NCBI GenBank assembly: GCA_021795795.1
Contig: JAJYPA010000502.1
Span: forward strand, 1 to 6,014
Reading direction: 5' to 3'
Source of the DNA: Pseudomonadota bacterium
GTDB taxonomy: Bacteria; Pseudomonadota; Gammaproteobacteria; Halothiobacillales; Halothiobacillaceae
Length of the DNA stretch: 6,014 bases
The translations under genes were made by a program, and so were the position numbers. This document shows positions 4,479-6,014 of this stretch, piece by piece. The notes beneath the pieces are model-generated. The model was not told where the DNA came from. It worked only from the letters and a program-made list of their open reading frames with translations, and did not search any database. The number at the start of each line of letters is the position of its first letter. The stretch's first letter is position 1.

Positions 4479-4730
4479 ATGCCTAATCATTTCGAGATAG
4501 GCCAAAACGATCTGCCAAGCGACGATGAAGTCTGCGACATGGCGACCGGTTATGTCGACGGGTTTGAGCGCGCCATGGAAGTCCTGGGCCTGGACGTGGA
4601 AGCCATGGAAGAGTGGCTGCTGGATCACAACATCGAGCGCTGCCCATCTTGCGACTGGTTCGTGGCCAGCCATGAGTTGCTGAACGATGAGGGTGAAATA
4701 GACGGGTTTTGCGATAACTGCAGGTCATAA
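4479..4730 (+). CDS. Small acidic protein with a C-terminal zinc-ribbon motif
   Basis: Encodes 83 aa. The N-terminal two thirds is acidic and helical (DDEVCDMATGYVDGFERAME, 15-34, then VEAMEEWLLDH). The C-terminus has C55-P-S-C58 and C78-D-N-C81 separated by 19 residues, a classic zinc-ribbon spacing (CPSCDWFV, then GFCDNC). It probably binds one zinc and mediates a protein or nucleic-acid contact; no specific family is recognised. The start ATG has only a weak AGGGA four bases upstream, about 40 bases after the P3 start region. The next gene begins 9 bases after its stop. Confidence 0.75.
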   Translation: MPNHFEIGQNDLPSDDEVCDMATGYVDGFERAMEVLGLDVEAMEEWLLDHNIERCPSCDWFVASHELLNDEGEIDGFCDNCRS

Positions 4731-4739
4731 GGGTAGAAC

Positions 4740-5102
4740 ATGGAACGCACGCGCCGCATTATGAACAAATACAACATGGTGTCTTGGACCAGCCGGTCTA
4801 AAACGCAGATGGACAGCCTGCTGGAGGTGGCTCGAAAACTGCAAGACGATCCTGAGCGGGATCAGCGCATCGCCGCCGGTCTATGCCGATTGTGCCATTA
4901 CCACGGGAACCGCTTTGGCCTGGCGGGCGCCGCCATGACCCAGGAGCCCTGCATGTGTTGCGGAAAGGATCAAATTTACGGCAGCACCCGCACCGACGCG
5001 CTCTGCCTAGAGTGCGCCAAGGACACCGGGCTGTGCAAGCATTGCGGCGGAGATCGTGAATTGCAGACCGGGCGGCGCAACTGGCCGGAACCCAAACTTT
5101 GA
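4740..5102 (+). CDS. Protein with four CxxC motifs, probable double zinc-binding domain
   Basis: Encodes 120 aa. A basic N-terminus (MERTRRIMNK) and a helix (QMDSLLEVARKLQDDPERDQRI, about 23-44) precede four Cys pairs: C49-x2-C52, C71-x-C73-C74, C89-x2-C92 and C99-x2-C102. The order CRLCHYH, GAAMTQEPCMCCG, YGSTRTDALCLECA, GLCKHCGGD looks like a recurring small phage/bacterial hypothetical-protein pattern that I recall without a function. Two zinc sites are likely. The ATG at 4740 has AAGGG (4729-4733) with a 6-base spacer, overlapping the previous stop. An alternative in-frame ATG is at 4761, without a ribosome binding site. It is co-transcribed with the zinc-ribbon gene before it. Confidence 0.78.
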   Translation: MERTRRIMNKYNMVSWTSRSKTQMDSLLEVARKLQDDPERDQRIAAGLCRLCHYHGNRFGLAGAAMTQEPCMCCGKDQIYGSTRTDALCLECAKDTGLCKHCGGDRELQTGRRNWPEPKL

Positions 5103-5193
5103 ATCAGGGAAGGCAGTGAGATAATTGCCATCGAATCGCTGCGCATGGTCCCCTCCGGCGCTGCGACCTGGAAGGCACCCAAAGGAGAACTTC

Positions 5194-5325
5194 ATGAGCA
5201 AAAACGCCGATAACGCGCCAAAAGTCCATATTACCATCACCATTCCCCAGGCACGGGCAATGGTTGAAGCGCTGGACCTCTACATGCGTCTGGGGCTTGG
5301 CCAGGTCCACATGGTTTCCAAATAG
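5194..5325 (+). CDS. 43-aa small protein, possibly a shortened member of a longer family
   Basis: A strong ribosome binding site (AAAGGAG at 5181-5187, 6 bases before the ATG) supports this start over the upstream TTG at 5125. The product MSKNADNAPKVHITITIPQ, then ARAMVEALDLYMRLGLGQVHMVSK, reads as one strand (VHITITIP) followed by one amphipathic helix. The phrase 'P.ARA...ALDLY.RLG.GQ' resembles the start of phage hypothetical proteins that I recall as longer, so this copy may be cut short by the TAG at 5323. It ends within the AGGAG that serves the next gene. Function is unknown. The 91 bases before it hold no other convincing gene or RNA. Confidence 0.6.
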   Translation: MSKNADNAPKVHITITIPQARAMVEALDLYMRLGLGQVHMVSK

Positions 5326-5328
5326 GAG
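5324..5328 (+). promoter_or_regulatory. Ribosome binding site choosing the ATG at 5337
   Basis: AGGAG overlaps the stop of the 43-aa gene and lies 8 bases before the ATG at 5337. The competing in-frame GTG at 5328 falls on the site itself, so 5337 is preferred, which also gives a better signal peptide. Confidence 0.6.
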
Positions 5329-5336
5329 TGGCTGAT

Positions 5337-5846
5337 ATGGATACGAAAAGAGCATTAAAACATGGCGTACTGATCATTTTTGTGGCGCTGGCGTCCACGG
5401 TGTCGTATGCAACTGCCAAGACGGTTATCGCTTCGGGTAATGGGCGGGTCATCTTCTCTGGTAAGAGGCAACAGGCCACGGTGGTCATCGCTCCCGCGAT
5501 GTACACTGAAACGTGTAGCAATCGCGGCGGGAAACGGATATGCATAAAGCACCAGGCTCCACCTGAATATTTTGCGTTTCCAGTTCATATTTCTGGGCGC
5601 GAACCAACACAGATCACCACGCAGTATGTGCCATCGTCAAGAAGTCTGTTTTTCAATCCGAATGGTCTTCCCGCCCCACGATACCATGGGAAGCCCGTTC
5701 CCGCGTATGATTGCGTGTACCGTGGCCATGTACTGCAGCCGGGTGGCGAATGGCAAAAGTATGACCAGAAAACTGGCATGCACTGGCATCGTGTTTGCCG
5801 GTATAAGCATGGGAGGGGCGTTATGAGCCCTGCCGTTTCTAACTAA
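5337..5846 (+). CDS. Exported protein with signal peptide and four cysteines, function unknown
   Basis: Encodes 169 aa. A Sec signal peptide is clear: basic MDTKRALKHG (1-10), hydrophobic VLIIFVALASTVSYA (11-25), and a likely cleavage after A25-T-A27, leaving about 142 residues. The mature part is basic and rich in Tyr, Pro and Gly. It contains C60 and C69 (ETCSNRGGKRICIKH) and C126 and C154 (YDCVYRG, then HRVCRYKHGRG), which could form two disulfides in the periplasm. No lipobox is present. I recognise no enzyme motif. An exported product among cytoplasmic nucleic-acid genes is out of character and may be host-altering cargo. Base use does not obviously differ from its neighbours. Confidence 0.75.
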   Translation: MDTKRALKHGVLIIFVALASTVSYATAKTVIASGNGRVIFSGKRQQATVVIAPAMYTETCSNRGGKRICIKHQAPPEYFAFPVHISGREPTQITTQYVPSSRSLFFNPNGLPAPRYHGKPVPAYDCVYRGHVLQPGGEWQKYDQKTGMHWHRVCRYKHGRGVMSPAVSN

Positions 5847-5865
5847 AAGCAATAGAGTCAACAAG

Positions 5866-5871
5866 AAAGGA
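5866..5871 (+). promoter_or_regulatory. Ribosome binding site choosing the ATG at 5880
   Basis: AAAGGA lies 8 bases before the ATG at 5880 but only 2 bases before the in-frame ATG at 5874, so 5880 is the likelier start of RNase HI. Confidence 0.55.
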
Positions 5872-5879
5872 CCATGCGC

Positions 5880-6014
5880 ATGAGCCATTGGAAAATCTGG
5901 TGTGACGGGGCCTGCGCGCCGACCAACCCCGGCCCGTGTGCCTGGGGTTCCGTGATCCAGTCACCGGACGGCGGACGGACGGAACACTTCGGCTTCATCC
6001 AGGCGATGGGCACC
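5880..6014 (+). CDS. rnhA: Ribonuclease HI, N-terminal 45 residues (cut by the window end)
   Basis: RNase HI cleaves the RNA strand of RNA:DNA hybrids and removes replication primers and R-loops. The visible part carries the family's first strand and catalytic Asp (WKIWCDGAC, D9), the NPGP-x-AWG turn (16-23) and two further strands (SVIQSPDG, RTEHFGFIQ). The sequence reaches the window end just before the expected TNN..EL block that holds the catalytic Glu, so completeness and activity cannot be judged. The start ATG at 5880 is chosen by spacing from AAAGGA. It lies 33 bases after the exported-protein gene. Confidence 0.85.
   Translation, partial: MSHWKIWCDGACAPTNPGPCAWGSVIQSPDGGRTEHFGFIQAMGT

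Noticed and set aside
5103..5193. Possible RNA gene or riboswitch in the 91-base gap
   Set aside because: I found no strong paired structure, terminator or known motif; only the ribosome binding site at its end is convincing.
5145..5213. 22-codon frame before the 43-aa gene
   Set aside because: It has no ribosome binding site and overlaps the start of the better-supported 43-aa gene.

Overview
This is a compact, single-direction stretch of an accessory replicon, most likely a phage (or a phage-like or plasmid region) of a proteobacterium. The evidence is as follows. All 16 supported genes lie on the + strand. Most gaps are a few bases or are ATGA/TGATG-type overlaps. Most products are small and unrecognised. 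The recognisable ones serve nucleic-acid or nucleotide chemistry (Pth2-type peptidyl-tRNA hydrolase, HD/PDEase-fold phosphohydrolase, 4Fe-4S uracil-DNA glycosylase, RNase HI). DUF1289 is, from general knowledge, mainly a proteobacterial family, and the Shine-Dalgarno and sigma70-like signals fit such a host. No terminase, capsid, replication-initiation, integrase or conjugation gene is visible, so phage versus plasmid cannot be settled here, and I cannot name the host.

Layout. (1) 3-619: the tail of an unknown gene, overlapped by a Pth2-type peptidyl-tRNA hydrolase. (2) Promoter P1 (about 670-700), then a possible winged-helix protein (725-1204) and a two-helix membrane protein (1233-1454). 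(3) Promoter P2 (about 1451-1493), then a coupled run: a Cys-motif protein, the HD phosphohydrolase, a DUF1289 protein, two unknown small proteins (one only 55 aa), the uracil-DNA glycosylase, a compact isochorismatase-fold cysteine hydrolase, and a basic Gly/Arg-rich protein with a possible ribbon-helix-helix-like tail. (4) Promoter P3 (about 4406-4447), then two Cys-cluster (probably zinc) proteins, a 43-aa peptide, an exported protein with four cysteines, and the first 45 codons of RNase HI, cut by the window end.

The most notable structural signal is that P1, P2 and P3 are copies of one promoter module. P1 and P3 share 16 identical bases. P1 and P2 match at 24 of 31 positions, including the initially transcribed bases. 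They divide the window into three putative transcription units under apparently common control. The most interesting protein is the HD phosphohydrolase, which carries a near-complete class I cyclic-nucleotide phosphodiesterase signature.

No stretch longer than about 90 bases lacks a gene. I saw no tRNA, rRNA, CRISPR array, insertion sequence or convincing intrinsic terminator.
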